A DNA stretch of 64,000 nt from Chromobacterium haemolyticum DSM 19808 (GTDB taxonomy: Bacteria; Pseudomonadota; Gammaproteobacteria; Burkholderiales; Chromobacteriaceae): positions 44,061 to 108,060 of the forward strand of contig NZ_KL543996.1 in assembly GCF_000711885.1 (NCBI RefSeq), in the 5' to 3' direction. The notes beneath the pieces were generated by a model. It did not search any database. It was not told where the DNA came from and saw nothing but the letters and a program-made list of their open reading frames with translations. The position numbers were made by a program, and so were the translations under genes. This document shows positions 26,775-35,831 of this stretch, piece by piece (position 1 is the stretch's first letter; each line of letters opens with the position of its first letter).

Positions 26775-28808
26775 TCAGAACCTCAGCCCAAAACCGCGCG
26801 CGTAGCGCAACGCGCCCGGCTGGCCGTTTTCATCCAGCGCATGGATGGCCACCGGCAGCTTGCCGCCCGGCGGGTTCGCGCCCAGCATGACGTCCACCAG
26901 CGCCGGCATGGAGGGCCCGCGCAGGCCGTTCTCATAACCGTAGTAGGAGTAGGTGGCCAGCGTGGCGTCTGCCAGATCGTCGTAATTGATCACGTCGTAA
27001 GGCGCGCGCAAGGTCACGTGGATCAGCTTCTTGCCTTGCCGTTTGGCGTATTCCATCGCATTGCGCATTTGTTGCGCCTCGCTGAGCGGCGGCGCGGACA
27101 GGCTGCGGGCGAAACGGGTTTGCAAGGACGGCAGGTCTTCCGCCACGTTGAAGACCAGGGAGCCGTTGCCGGACATCGGCGCCGACGCCGCTTCAGTCGG
27201 CAGGCTGCGTTTCAGTCGAGGCGCAAGGGCCGGCGCGTTGGGGTCGCCGTTGCGCTCCACCGGGCTGACGCCGGTGGCCAGGGTGCCGATGACGACCACG
27301 TCGGCCTGATCGATCGCCTGTTTCTGGGCCTCCCACGGCGTGGCGCTCAGCTTGGCGCCGCTGACTTGGCGATAGCCTTTCTCATCAAAGCGGCGACGCA
27401 TCGCCTCGGCCTGCTCGCCCCAGGGCGTCAGGATGAAGATGCGCTGGCTGGGCGAGCGCAACGGCAGCGCCGCGCCCTGATTGCGCAGCAGGGTGATGGA
27501 TTGCCGGGTGATCTTATCTTCCACCGCGCGGTGTTCCGCACCGCCTATGGTGCTCAACTCCGGCAACGGCTTGGCTTCGCCGGCAGGGGTGACCTCGTTG
27601 CGCAACTTCATCGCCACGATGCGCCGCACCGAGCGGTCCAGTTCGGCGCGGTCTATCCGTCCGTCCGCCACCGCGGCGGCTACTTGGTCGATTAATTGAC
27701 GCAGCCGGCCGGCTTGCGCGGCGGTGCGGAATTCGGTGGGCATCAGCGCGATGTCGACATCGGCCTGGAACACCTTGATTACCGCGTCGGCCTGCTCGAA
27801 GAAATCGCTGATGCCCTTCATGTCCAGCGCGTCAGTGACGGTGACGCCCTGGTAGCCCATCTCGCCGCGCAGCAGATCGTGCTGGATTTTGCGCGACATG
27901 GTCGCCGGCGCGATCATGCGTTCGCCGTTGCGGGCGGTGATTTGGCTGTTGTCCAGCGCCGGGTACTGGATGTGGGCGGTCATGATCATCTCCGGGGGCT
28001 GGCCGGAGGCGATGGCTTGGCGGTAGGGCGCCAGGTCGATGGCGTAGGCGTCGGCGCGCGATTTGTTGACCACGGGCAGACCGTAATGGGAGTCGGTGGC
28101 GGTGTCGCCGTGGCCGGGGAAGTGTTTGAAGGAGCCGATCACGCCTTGCTCGCGCATGCCTTGCGTCGTGGCCTGGCCCAGCAGGCTGATGGTGGCGGGG
28201 TCGTCGCCGTAGGCGCGGACATTGATTACCGGATTGAGCGGATTGCTGTTGACGTCCACGTCCGGGGCAAAGTTGACGTTGAAGCCGACGGCGCGGATCT
28301 CGGCGGCCAGCACGCGGCCGGAGTCGCGGGCCAGGCCACTATCCCGAGTTGCTTCATAGGCGGCGCCCAGCGCCATATTGCCAGGAAAGCTGGTGGCCAG
28401 CGGACGCGGCAAGCGGAAGACATTGCCGCCCTCCTGGTCAGAACCAATCAACAGGCCGACCGGGCTGTTTTGCGGCCGCGCCTTGCGGATCTGCTCGGAC
28501 AGGCGGCGGGTTTGCTGCAGATCGGTCAGATTGTTGGCGAACAGAATCACGCCGCCGATGGCGTTGTCGCGCAAGGAGCGGCTGGCGGCTTCCGGCAGTT
28601 CGGTCATGCCGGCGGTGCAGGCGGGCTGATCGTCCGGGCACCAGTAGCGGAAGGCCATCATGATTTTCTGGCCGATTTTCTCGCGGGGGCTCATTTGTTC
28701 GACGATGCGCGCGGCTTGCTGTTCGACGCTGGGCTGGTCCAGGCAGCCGCTCAACAGCGCCGGCAATAGCATCAGCGCCGGTAAGCGCAGGGAGTATGGT
28801 TTAAACAT
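26775..28808 (-). CDS. Glycoside hydrolase family 3 lipoprotein (beta-N-acetylglucosaminidase type)
   Basis: 677 residues. A lipoprotein signal ends in LLSGC (Cys22). The GH3 N-domain carries the NagZ-type dyad motif KHFPGHGDTATDSHYG and the nucleophile Asp in VTDALDMKG. A second domain (about residues 400-677) matches the GH3 C-terminal domain, so it resembles two-domain Gram-positive NagZ (about 640 aa) more than the 340-residue cytoplasmic NagZ of most proteobacteria. It probably trims N-acetylglucosamine from muropeptides or other glycans at the envelope. It is a single-gene unit with its own terminator. Confidence 0.85.
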   Translation of the reverse strand: MFKPYSLRLPALMLLPALLSGCLDQPSVEQQAARIVEQMSPREKIGQKIMMAFRYWCPDDQPACTAGMTELPEAASRSLRDNAIGGVILFANNLTDLQQTRRLSEQIRKARPQNSPVGLLIGSDQEGGNVFRLPRPLATSFPGNMALGAAYEATRDSGLARDSGRVLAAEIRAVGFNVNFAPDVDVNSNPLNPVINVRAYGDDPATISLLGQATTQGMREQGVIGSFKHFPGHGDTATDSHYGLPVVNKSRADAYAIDLAPYRQAIASGQPPEMIMTAHIQYPALDNSQITARNGERMIAPATMSRKIQHDLLRGEMGYQGVTVTDALDMKGISDFFEQADAVIKVFQADVDIALMPTEFRTAAQAGRLRQLIDQVAAAVADGRIDRAELDRSVRRIVAMKLRNEVTPAGEAKPLPELSTIGGAEHRAVEDKITRQSITLLRNQGAALPLRSPSQRIFILTPWGEQAEAMRRRFDEKGYRQVSGAKLSATPWEAQKQAIDQADVVVIGTLATGVSPVERNGDPNAPALAPRLKRSLPTEAASAPMSGNGSLVFNVAEDLPSLQTRFARSLSAPPLSEAQQMRNAMEYAKRQGKKLIHVTLRAPYDVINYDDLADATLATYSYYGYENGLRGPSMPALVDVMLGANPPGGKLPVAIHALDENGQPGALRYARGFGLRF

Positions 28809-29119
28809 GGGTCAACCTTGTGCTGAAGTGGAAACATCCGGAATGACGGGCAGGCCCGCCCGACAGCCTGCAACGCTGGTCCGGCGGACAGGCGCGAGGG
28901 CTGGATTCTCTTTTCATGAATATATTCATTTGTGAATGATTCTTGTTAGTAATGGATTGGCACGCCAGACACCCCTGCCAGGGCGCGTCCGGCGCGAAGA
29001 TGCGGTCGCCGTAGTTAAAGCTTATGAAATTCAATTCTTGAAAAAGTTGCCTGCGGGGGAGAATCGTTGGGCCATAATCGCCATATCCCTTTGATTGCTC
29101 GGTGTTTTTGCCTAAATGC
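28809..29119. other. Divergent intergenic region between GH3 and dusA
   Basis: No gene is supported. It holds the perfect 14-bp palindrome ATGAATATATTCAT at 28916-28929, followed by a related TTCATTTGTGAAT repeat at 28924-28936. These are about 110 bp upstream of the GH3 start and are candidate operator or promoter elements. The remainder is featureless to my reading. Confidence 0.45.
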
Positions 29120-29149
29120 TTGACCCTTGTTCGGGTGCGGGAGGATAAT
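29120..29149 (+). promoter_or_regulatory. Sigma-70 promoter of dusA
   Basis: TTGACC (29120-29125) and GATAAT (29144-29149) are separated by 18 bp, a near-consensus arrangement. It predicts a start near 29156 and a leader of about 75 nt before dusA. Confidence 0.6.
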
Positions 29150-29230
29150 TCATGCCTTTTTTCAAACGCTTAGCGCGATGGCGGGCCGGTCTGCAGCCGG
29201 CGCTGAGCGGCGATCTGGTTTCGGGTGGAT

Positions 29231-30268
29231 ATGGATACGATGCAGGACAGCGGAGTGCAGCATTCTAGGGTTGGGAACAGCGACGGCTTGCCGCCGCGCC
29301 GTCTATCGGTGGCGCCGATGCTGGATTGGACCGACCGTCACTACCGCTATTTCGCGCGTCAGATCACTCGGCATGCCTGGCTGTACACCGAGATGGTGAC
29401 CACCGGAGCGTTGTTGCATGGCGACGTTGAACGCCACCTGCGTTTCGACGAGGCGGAACATCCGCTGGCCTTGCAACTGGGCGGCAGCGAGCCGGCGGAG
29501 CTGGCGCGTTGCGCCAAGCTGGCGGCGGAGTGGGGCTACGACGAGGTCAATCTGAACGTGGGCTGCCCGTCGGAACGGGTGCAGAAAGGCGCTTTCGGCG
29601 CCTGCCTGATGGCCGAGCCGCAGCTGGTGGCCGACTGCGTCAAAGCGATGCGCGACGCGGTGTCCATTGATGTGACGGTCAAGCACCGCATCGGCATCGA
29701 CCGCATCGAGCATTACGATTACCTGAGCGATTTCGTCGGCCAGGTGGCGGACGCCGGCTGCCGCACTTTCATCGTGCATGCGCGAAACGCCATTCTCAAA
29801 GGCCTGAGCCCCAAGGAAAACCGCGAAATCCCGCCCTTGAAATACGATTACGTCTATCGGCTGAAGCAGGAGCGTCCGGATCTGGAAATCCTGATCAACG
29901 GAGGCGTCAAAAGCCAGGCCGACATTGACGAGCATCTGCGCCACGTCGACGGCGTGATGGTGGGGCGCGAGGCCTACCACAACCCCTGGCTGATGGCGGA
30001 TTGGGACCAGCGCTACTACGGCGTCGCCGCCGCGCCGGAGCGAGAACAGGTGGTGGCCGCGATGATGCCCTATGTGGCGGCGCGTCTGGCCGAGGGCCAC
30101 AAGACACGCAATATCGCCCGCCACATCCTGGGCCTGTTTCAGGGCATTCCCGGCGCGCGCAACTGGCGGCGCATGCTGTCCGACGCCAAATTGCTGGACG
30201 GCGCCGACGAGCGCCTGCTGCAACAGGCGCTGGAGGCGACGCTGGGCGCAGCCCGCCGCGCCGAATAA
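29231..30268 (+). CDS. dusA: tRNA-dihydrouridine synthase A
   Basis: About 345 residues. Possible starts are GTG 29225, ATG 29231 and ATG 29240, none with a strong ribosome-binding site. FMN-barrel motifs are clear: LSVAPMLDWTDRHYRYFAR, NLNVGCPSERVQKGAFG (active-site Cys), VKHRIGIDR, FIVHARNAILKGLSPKENR, and INGGVKS with GVMVGREAYHNPW. The KGLSPKENR segment marks the DusA subgroup, which reduces U20/U20a of tRNA. A repeat copy lies downstream. Confidence 0.93.
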   Translation: MDTMQDSGVQHSRVGNSDGLPPRRLSVAPMLDWTDRHYRYFARQITRHAWLYTEMVTTGALLHGDVERHLRFDEAEHPLALQLGGSEPAELARCAKLAAEWGYDEVNLNVGCPSERVQKGAFGACLMAEPQLVADCVKAMRDAVSIDVTVKHRIGIDRIEHYDYLSDFVGQVADAGCRTFIVHARNAILKGLSPKENREIPPLKYDYVYRLKQERPDLEILINGGVKSQADIDEHLRHVDGVMVGREAYHNPWLMADWDQRYYGVAAAPEREQVVAAMMPYVAARLAEGHKTRNIARHILGLFQGIPGARNWRRMLSDAKLLDGADERLLQQALEATLGAARRAE

Positions 30269-30374
30269 ACCGCCTGGCCGTTGCGGCCAGGAACGGATTC
30301 GCGGCGCCGGGGTCTGCTGTAGCAAGGCGAGAGCGTTGCTCTTGCTGAGGCAGGGCCCGACGCCGCCGTATTTA

Positions 30375-30506
30375 AGAGCTTGTTCAAAGTCTCGCTGGTT
30401 AGCGCGAGACAAGACCGAAACCGTTGAAGAAGCGTTAATGCGCCTACCGCGCATGGGCATCAGAACGCGACGCTTGTCGATGCTAAGCGGACTTTGAACA
30501 GGTTCT
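30375..30506 (-). repeat. Dispersed inverted-terminal element, copy 2 (inverted)
   Basis: 132 bp, reverse orientation. The termini are AGAGCTTGTTCAAAGTCT and GGACTTTGAACAGGTTCT, an inverted repeat with few mismatches. The inner CTCGCTGGTTAGCGCGAGAC hairpin and the CAAGACCGAAACCGTTGAAG block match the other copies in reverse. A TA precedes the left end. It lies 106 bp after the dusA stop. Confidence 0.75.
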
Positions 30507-30541
30507 ACGTCGCGGGGCTTCCCAAGAGGGAAACCCGCCAT

Positions 30542-30559
30542 GGCGGCTTGCCGCCTTTT
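30542..30559 (+). terminator. Weak terminator-like hairpin
   Basis: GGCGG-CTTG-CCGCC followed by TTTT, between dusA and the binding-protein gene. The stem is short, so termination is plausible but partial. Confidence 0.45.
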
Positions 30560-30602
30560 CTGTTCGCCATGCTGGTCATGGCCGTCTGGAGGTGAATCTG
30601 AA

Positions 30603-31673
30603 TTGAAACCGCTGAAGCTTGTCCTATTGTCCTCCATCCTGTCGTCCGCCGTCTGGGCCGGACCCAAGGACGTCTTGCACATCTATAACTGGAGCGGCTC
30701 ACTGTCGGACGCCATCCTCCGTCAGTTCGAGAAAAGCTGTGATTGCCGCGTGGTGCAGAATTACTACGGCGACAATGAGGAAATGCTGGCCAAGCTGGCG
30801 GCCGGGGCCAAGGGTTACGACATGGTGTTTCCATCCAGCTTCGTGATCCAGGCGATGAGCAAACAGAAGCTGCTGCGGCCGCTGGATCACGCCAAGCTGC
30901 CGAATCTGAAGAACGTCGACCCCGCTTACTTGTCCCAAAGCTATGATCCCGGCAACCGTTACACCGTGCCCACGGTGCTGTCGCTGACCTCGGTCGGCTA
31001 CAACGCGGAGCGCTTGCAGAAACTGGGCATCGATCCGCACAGCTGGTCCGTGATCTTCGATCCCAAGGTGCTGCAGAAGATCAAGGGCAAGGTCACCGTG
31101 CTGGACAGCTCGCGCGAGGTGTTCGCCGCCGCGCTGTTCTACCTGGGCAAGAACCCGAACACCGCCAGCCAGGCGGATTATCGCGCGGCGCAGGCGGTGA
31201 TCAAGCAGGCCAAGCCCTACTGGGCCACCTTCTCCAACGCCAGTTATCTGAAAGAGCTGGCAGTGGGCAATATCTGGGTGTCGCTGGGCTATTCCACCGA
31301 GTTCTTCCAGGCCGCCGAGGACGCGCGGCAGGCCAAGCGCCGCTTCCACATCGCCAATGTGGCGCAGAAGGAAGGCAATGAACTGGGCGTGGACACCATG
31401 GCGGTGTTGGCCAGCGCCAAACGCCCGGACCTGGCGCATCAGTTCATCAACTTCATGCTGGACGGCAAGAACGCCGCCCAACTGACCAACCTTAACGGCG
31501 CCACTAATCCGGTTAAAACCGCCGCCCCCTTTTTCCGCGCGGATTTGAAAGCCCATCCGGTGATCGATCCGACGCCGGACACCGTGAAGAAATGGACGGT
31601 GCTGCGTGAGCTGACGCCGGTGGAACGGCGCTCGCTGGCGCGGATGTGGACGGAAGTGAAGGTCAGCCGTTAA
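30603..31673 (+). CDS. Polyamine-type ABC transporter substrate-binding protein (PotD/PotF family)
   Basis: 356 residues from TTG 30603, 9-10 nt after GGAGG. A signal peptide (LKLVLLSSILSSAVWA) directs it to the periplasm. The mature start VLHIYNWSGSLSDAILRQFE and the later YDMVFPSSFVIQ are typical of putrescine/spermidine binding proteins. The aromatic/acidic ligand pocket of PotF seems mostly kept (NWSG, WVSLGYSTEFF). No permease or ATPase genes adjoin it, so it must work with a transporter encoded elsewhere or act as a sensor. The stop TAA is completed by the following repeat. Confidence 0.82.
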   Translation: MKPLKLVLLSSILSSAVWAGPKDVLHIYNWSGSLSDAILRQFEKSCDCRVVQNYYGDNEEMLAKLAAGAKGYDMVFPSSFVIQAMSKQKLLRPLDHAKLPNLKNVDPAYLSQSYDPGNRYTVPTVLSLTSVGYNAERLQKLGIDPHSWSVIFDPKVLQKIKGKVTVLDSSREVFAAALFYLGKNPNTASQADYRAAQAVIKQAKPYWATFSNASYLKELAVGNIWVSLGYSTEFFQAAEDARQAKRRFHIANVAQKEGNELGVDTMAVLASAKRPDLAHQFINFMLDGKNAAQLTNLNGATNPVKTAAPFFRADLKAHPVIDPTPDTVKKWTVLRELTPVERRSLARMWTEVKVSR

Positions 31674-31817
31674 GCTTGTTTTGAACAAAGTCTGCTGCGC
31701 GTCGGCGATACGGCGTTGAAAACGGCTTCGAAATGCTCATGTACCACTTGTACATTCCGCTTTCTCAGCTGTTTTCGCCTTGTCTCGCGCTAGCTCGCGA
31801 GACTTTGAATAAGTTCT
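31673..31817 (+). repeat. Dispersed inverted-terminal element, copy 3
   Basis: 145 bp, flanked by TA on both sides (31671-31672 and 31818-31819), as expected for a TA target duplication. The arms carry AAAGTCT and AGACTTT. An inner hairpin GTCTCGCG/CGCGAGAC lies near the right end. Its first base completes the TAA stop of the binding-protein gene. Confidence 0.85.
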
Positions 31818-31877
31818 TATACTTATGTCCGCAGCCCCGGCGTCGTCGGGGCTGCGTTGCATTCGATGGAGTTCTCA

Positions 31878-32471
31878 ATGTTCGACAAATTAGTGATGGC
31901 CAGCAACAACGCCGGCAAGCTGAAGGAATTCTCCTCGCTGCTGGCGCCGCTGGGCATACAAGTGATTCCGCAGGTGGAACTGCAGGTGCCGGAATGTCCG
32001 GAGCCCCACCACACTTTCCTGGAAAACGCGCTGGAAAAAGCGCGCCACGCCAGCCGCATGACCGGCTTGCCGGCGTTGGCCGACGACTCCGGCATCTGCG
32101 TCGAGGCGTTGTCCGGCGCGCCGGGCGTGTATTCGGCCCGCTACGCCGGCGAGCCCAAGTCCGACGCCGCCAACAACGCCAAGCTGGTGGCGGCGCTGCA
32201 AGGCGAAGCCAACCGCCGCGCCTGGTATTACTGCGTGCTGGTCTTGGTGCGCCACGCCGACGATCCGCAGCCGCTGGTGGCGGACGGCATGTGGTTTGGC
32301 GAGGTGAAAGACGAGGCGGCCGGCACGGGCGGCTTTGGCTACGATCCACATTTCTGGCTGCCGCAACACGGCTGTAGCGTGGCCGAACTGGATGCGGCGG
32401 AGAAGAACCGCGTCAGCCACCGCGGCCAGGCGATGCAGGCGCTGCTGGCCAAGCTGCGCGCGCTGGCATGA
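31878..32471 (+). CDS. rdgB: XTP/dITP diphosphatase (RdgB/HAM1)
   Basis: 197 residues from ATG 31878, which follows GGAG at the right distance; this equals the E. coli RdgB length. Motifs: MASNNAGKLKEF (nucleotide-binding start), LADDSGICVEAL (metal-binding acids), GGFGYDPHFWLP and KNRVSHRGQAM. It hydrolyses non-canonical purine triphosphates (XTP, dITP) to monophosphates, keeping them out of DNA and RNA. It is followed 49 bp later by hemW. Confidence 0.94.
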   Translation: MFDKLVMASNNAGKLKEFSSLLAPLGIQVIPQVELQVPECPEPHHTFLENALEKARHASRMTGLPALADDSGICVEALSGAPGVYSARYAGEPKSDAANNAKLVAALQGEANRRAWYYCVLVLVRHADDPQPLVADGMWFGEVKDEAAGTGGFGYDPHFWLPQHGCSVAELDAAEKNRVSHRGQAMQALLAKLRALA

Positions 32472-32520
32472 AGCCCTTCCTTCCTTTCTGCGCCCGGCTG
32501 AAGCGACAAGGAGCCGCAAC

Positions 32521-33732
32521 GTGCAGGTGACCAAGATCTCGCTGTCCGCGCTTGGGGGCTTGGGCGGGCAGCCCGCTTTGACGGAGCTGCCGCCGCTGTC
32601 GCTGTACATCCATTTCCCGTGGTGCGTGCGCAAGTGCCCGTATTGCGACTTCAATTCGCACGAGCCCAAGAGCGGTTTCGACGAGATGGCCTATGTCGAC
32701 GCCTTGCTGCGCGATCTAGAATTCAGCCTGCCGGAAGTCTGGGGCCGTCCCTTGACCAGCATCTTCATGGGCGGCGGCACGCCCAGCCTGTTCTCGCCGC
32801 AGGCGATGGACGCGCTGCTGGCCGGCGTGCGCGCGCGCATGCGTCTGCAGCCGGATGCGGAAATCACCATGGAAGCCAATCCCGGCACGTTCGAGGCCGA
32901 GCGTTTCCGCGGCTACCGCGAGGCCGGCATCAACCGCTTGTCCATCGGCATCCAGAGCTTCAAGCCTGCGCATTTGCAGGCGCTGGGCCGCATCCATGAC
33001 GGCGAGGAGGCGCGTCGCGCCATCGACATCGCGCTCAGCCACTTCGACAACGTCAATCTGGACCTGATGTACGCGTTGCCGGGGCAGACCCTGGACGAAG
33101 CGCTGGCCGATCTGGACACCGCACTGTCCTATGGGATTACTCATCTGTCCGCCTATCACCTGACGATAGAGCCCAACACCCTGTTTGCCGCAGAGACGCC
33201 GCGCAATCTGCCGGACGACGAAGTGTCCGCCGATATGCAGGAGGCGATCGAAGCGCGGCTCGCCGCCGCCGGTTTCGAGCACTACGAAACCTCGGCCTTC
33301 GCGCGGCCGGGCCGCCGCGCGCGGCACAATCTCAACTACTGGCAGTTCGGCGACTATGTCGGCATCGGCGCCGGCGCCCACGGCAAGATCAGCAGCCACG
33401 CGGGCATTGTCCGTCAGATGCGTCACAAGCAGCCGGCCGCCTATCTGAAAGCGGTGGCCGAGGGCAAGCCCTTGCAAAGCAGCCGCAAGGTGACGCGCGA
33501 CGAACTGCCGTTCGAATTCATGATGAACCTGCTGAGGCTGACCGAAGGCTTCGAATTGCGCCTGTTCCAAGAGCGCACCGGTCTGCCGCTGTCCGGCATA
33601 CAATCCGCGTTGACGCAAGCCGAGGCGCAAGGCCTGATTGAGCGCGACGCCGTGATGTTGCGGCCCACGCTCAAGGGCCAACGCTTCCTCAATGACTTAT
33701 TAACCCTGTTCCTGAAAGAAGGAGATGAATAA
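32521..33732 (+). CDS. hemW: Radical SAM heme chaperone HemW
   Basis: 403 residues from GTG 32521, with AAGGAG 8 nt upstream. The radical-SAM cluster motif is [14 protein letters not shown] (CxxxCxxC). [23 protein letters not shown] and [10 protein letters not shown] follow, then the HemW-type C-domain with [22 protein letters not shown]. HemW lacks the true coproporphyrinogen-oxidase chemistry of HemN and is thought to hand heme to respiratory enzymes. Its stop overlaps the ridA start (TAATG). Confidence 0.92.
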   Translation: MQVTKISLSALGGLGGQPALTELPPLSLYIHFPWCVRKCPYCDFNSHEPKSGFDEMAYVDALLRDLEFSLPEVWGRPLTSIFMGGGTPSLFSPQAMDALLAGVRARMRLQPDAEITMEANPGTFEAERFRGYREAGINRLSIGIQSFKPAHLQALGRIHDGEEARRAIDIALSHFDNVNLDLMYALPGQTLDEALADLDTALSYGITHLSAYHLTIEPNTLFAAETPRNLPDDEVSADMQEAIEARLAAAGFEHYETSAFARPGRRARHNLNYWQFGDYVGIGAGAHGKISSHAGIVRQMRHKQPAAYLKAVAEGKPLQSSRKVTRDELPFEFMMNLLRLTEGFELRLFQERTGLPLSGIQSALTQAEAQGLIERDAVMLRPTLKGQRFLNDLLTLFLKEGDE

Positions 33733-34112
33733 TGGCTAAGGAAATCATTCACACCGACAAGGCCCCGGCCGCCATCGGCGCTTACTCGCAAGCCGTGAAA
33801 GCCGGCAACACCGTTTACTTGTCCGGCCAGATCCCGCTGGACCCGGCCACCATGAACGTGGTGGAAGGCGGTTTCGCCGCTGAAACCCACCAGGTGTTCA
33901 AGAACATGAAGGCGGTATGCGAAGCCGCCGGCGGCAGCCTGGACCAGATCGTCAAACTCAACGCTTACCTGACCGACCTGTCCAATTTCGCCACCTTCAA
34001 CGAAATCATGGGCCAGTATTTCAGCCAACCCTTCCCGGCGCGTGCCGCCGTGGGCGTGGCCAGCCTGCCCAAGGGCGTGTTGGTGGAGGCGGAAGCGGTT
34101 CTGGTGCTCTAA
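33732..34112 (+). CDS. ridA: RidA family enamine/imine deaminase
   Basis: 126 residues. Signature segments include [27 protein letters not shown], the active Arg in [23 protein letters not shown] and the start IHTDKAPAA. RidA hydrolyses reactive enamines such as 2-aminoacrylate, protecting PLP enzymes. GGAG lies about 9 nt before the ATG, inside the hemW 3' end, so the two are coupled. The TAA stop is completed by the first base of the following repeat. Confidence 0.93.
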   Translation: MAKEIIHTDKAPAAIGAYSQAVKAGNTVYLSGQIPLDPATMNVVEGGFAAETHQVFKNMKAVCEAAGGSLDQIVKLNAYLTDLSNFATFNEIMGQYFSQPFPARAAVGVASLPKGVLVEAEAVLVL

Positions 34113-34253
34113 GAGCCTGTTCACGATCTGCTGCGCGTTGGCGATACGGCGTTGAGAACAGCTTCAGAAGGCCCGTGTACCGTGTGTACACTCCGCTTTC
34201 TCAGCCGTTTTCGCCTTGTCTCGCTCTTGCTCGCGAGATCGTAAACAGGCTCT
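34112..34253 (+). repeat. Dispersed inverted-terminal element, copy 4 (best termini)
   Basis: 142 bp. AGAGCCTGTTCACGATCT at the left and AGATCGTAAACAGGCTCT at the right form an 18-bp terminal inverted repeat with one mismatch. The inner CTCGCTCTTGCTCGCGAG hairpin is present. TA precedes the left end; the right flank is GA. Confidence 0.88.
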
Positions 34254-34285
34254 GAGCAGCCCAACTGCTCGAAATGTCAGACCAC

Positions 34286-34309
34286 AAGGCGGCCCAGGCC
34301 GCCTTTTTT
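34286..34309 (+). terminator. Rho-independent terminator after ridA
   Basis: AAGGCGGCC pairs with GGCCGCCTT and runs into six T (34304-34309). It ends the rdgB-hemW-ridA transcript beyond the repeat. Confidence 0.88.
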
Positions 34310-34352
34310 CATGTTAACTATCCGGATCGTTCATTCCTGCCGCGGAGGTCGC

Positions 34353-34811
34353 ATGAGCATCTGGATCGCACTGTTGTTATTGCTGCCGGGCCTGGTCTGG
34401 GCCCAGGTTTACAAATGTCGGGACGCGGAAGGCGGATTGACCTACCGCGACCGGGCCTGCGCCGACGGCGGCGCGGCGGAAGCGTTCCGGCCGCCCCCGT
34501 TGAGCGTGGTGGAACAGGATGAGCGCCAGCGCCGGGGCGTGGCCGAGTCCCAGGCCCAAAGCCGGCGCTGGGCCGCCGAAGAGGCGCGCGAGGCCCGGCG
34601 GCGACAGGCGCAACGCAGCCGCGCTGAGAGTGCGCAAGCGCGGGAACTGGACAAAGCGCGTCGCCGCTGTCATGGTCTGGAGCTTCAACAGCGGCGCTTG
34701 CGGCAGTCCTTGGCGGCGGCGCCGGCCAGGAAGTCCCTGGCCGAGCGTCTGGCCGGCGTCGAGGAAAAACTGGCCGCGGCGGCGTGTCATCCATTCCGGG
34801 AGGGGGCATGA
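34353..34811 (+). CDS. DUF4124 domain secreted protein
   Basis: 152 residues from ATG 34353 behind GGAGGTCGC. A signal peptide (IWIALLLLLPGLVWA) is followed by the DUF4124 motif VYKCRDAEGGLTYRDRAC. The rest is Arg/Ala/Gln-rich and probably a helical coil (residues 60-140), with a Cys pair near the end. These small periplasmic proteins are common in beta- and gammaproteobacteria and have no assigned function. Its TGA overlaps the start of the next gene. Confidence 0.75.
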   Translation: MSIWIALLLLLPGLVWAQVYKCRDAEGGLTYRDRACADGGAAEAFRPPPLSVVEQDERQRRGVAESQAQSRRWAAEEAREARRRQAQRSRAESAQARELDKARRRCHGLELQQRRLRQSLAAAPARKSLAERLAGVEEKLAAAACHPFREGA

Positions 34812-35644
34812 GCGGGTATTCGTTCGAATTGGTCAATGTGTTCGCCGAGGAGCGCTTCGGCGGCAATCCACTGGCGGTGTTCTCCGACGCCAGCGGGCTG
34901 GACGAGCGCGAGATGCAGCTCTTGGCCAGACAGATGAATCTGTCGGAAACCGTATTTTTGTTCCCGGACGGGGAGGCGGCTGCGCGGCTGCGCATCTTCA
35001 CCCCCAGCCAGGAACTGCCGTTCGCCGGCCATCCCACGCTGGGCGCGGCGGCGGTGCTGCATTGGCGCGGGGAGCTGGACTCCCGCTTTCAGTTGCGCAC
35101 CAACGCCGGCCTGATTCCCATCCTCCACAGCGACGGCGTTTACACCTTGCGGGCGAACCCGCCCAGCGCGCGCGCCGCCGGCCTCAGCCGTGCTCAGGCC
35201 GCGGCGATGCTGGGGCTGGACGAGGAGGACATCGCGCTGGAGCCAGTATGGGTGGACACCGGCAGCGAACAGCTGCTGATTCGCGCCGCCAGCGCCGGCG
35301 CGGTGTTGCGCGCCCGTCCGGTGCATGCCTTGCTGCTGCGCGACGCCACCTTGAGGCCGGGGCGCAGCGTCGCCTATCTGTGGCACGAGGACGGCGGCGT
35401 CGCCACCGTGCGGCTGTTTTTCGAACAGCGGGGCGCAGTGCTGGAAGATCCAGGCACCGGATCGGCCTGCGCCAATCTGGGCGGCTGGTGCGCGCTCAAC
35501 GGCCTGGGACCCTTGCAGTGGCGGGTGGAGCAGGGGGCGGCGCTGACGCGGCCCAATGTGCTGCATCTGCAAGTGGACGCCGAGGGCGGCATCCTGGTGG
35601 GCGGGCGAGTGCATAGGGTAGGGCGTGGAGAGATATCTTTGTGA
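34808..35644 (+). CDS. PhzF family isomerase/epimerase-like protein
   Basis: 278 residues from ATG 34808, behind GGGAGGGGGC and overlapping the preceding stop. PhzF-fold marks are FELVNVFAEERFGGNPLAVF, the catalytic-Glu segment NLSETVFLFP, TPSQELPFAGHPTLGAA, and the mirrored DPGTGSACANLGGW in the second half. Members isomerise or epimerise small acids; true PhzF acts in phenazine synthesis. No phenazine genes are here, so the substrate is unknown. Confidence 0.85.
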   Translation: MSGYSFELVNVFAEERFGGNPLAVFSDASGLDEREMQLLARQMNLSETVFLFPDGEAAARLRIFTPSQELPFAGHPTLGAAAVLHWRGELDSRFQLRTNAGLIPILHSDGVYTLRANPPSARAAGLSRAQAAAMLGLDEEDIALEPVWVDTGSEQLLIRAASAGAVLRARPVHALLLRDATLRPGRSVAYLWHEDGGVATVRLFFEQRGAVLEDPGTGSACANLGGWCALNGLGPLQWRVEQGAALTRPNVLHLQVDAEGGILVGGRVHRVGRGEISL

Positions 35645-35831
35645 GTTTCATCGCTCTTCGTCTCCATTCTTGACGGCGGCATTGGCTGTTGGCATCCTAG
35701 AGCCGCTGCTCCAAACCAACGTTTCTTTTCGGCGTGCCGGCTATTCCGGGGCGGCGTTCTGATAATTAAAAGGCCGATGCGGCCGCCCGTTCGCGGAGCG
35801 GCCTCTCGGCCCGACTCGCGAGGAAATCAAG

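Noticed and set aside
31733-32377. 214-codon plus-strand frame starting inside repeat copy 3
   Set aside because: It runs out of frame through rdgB and begins in the repeat; RdgB is clearly the coding frame.
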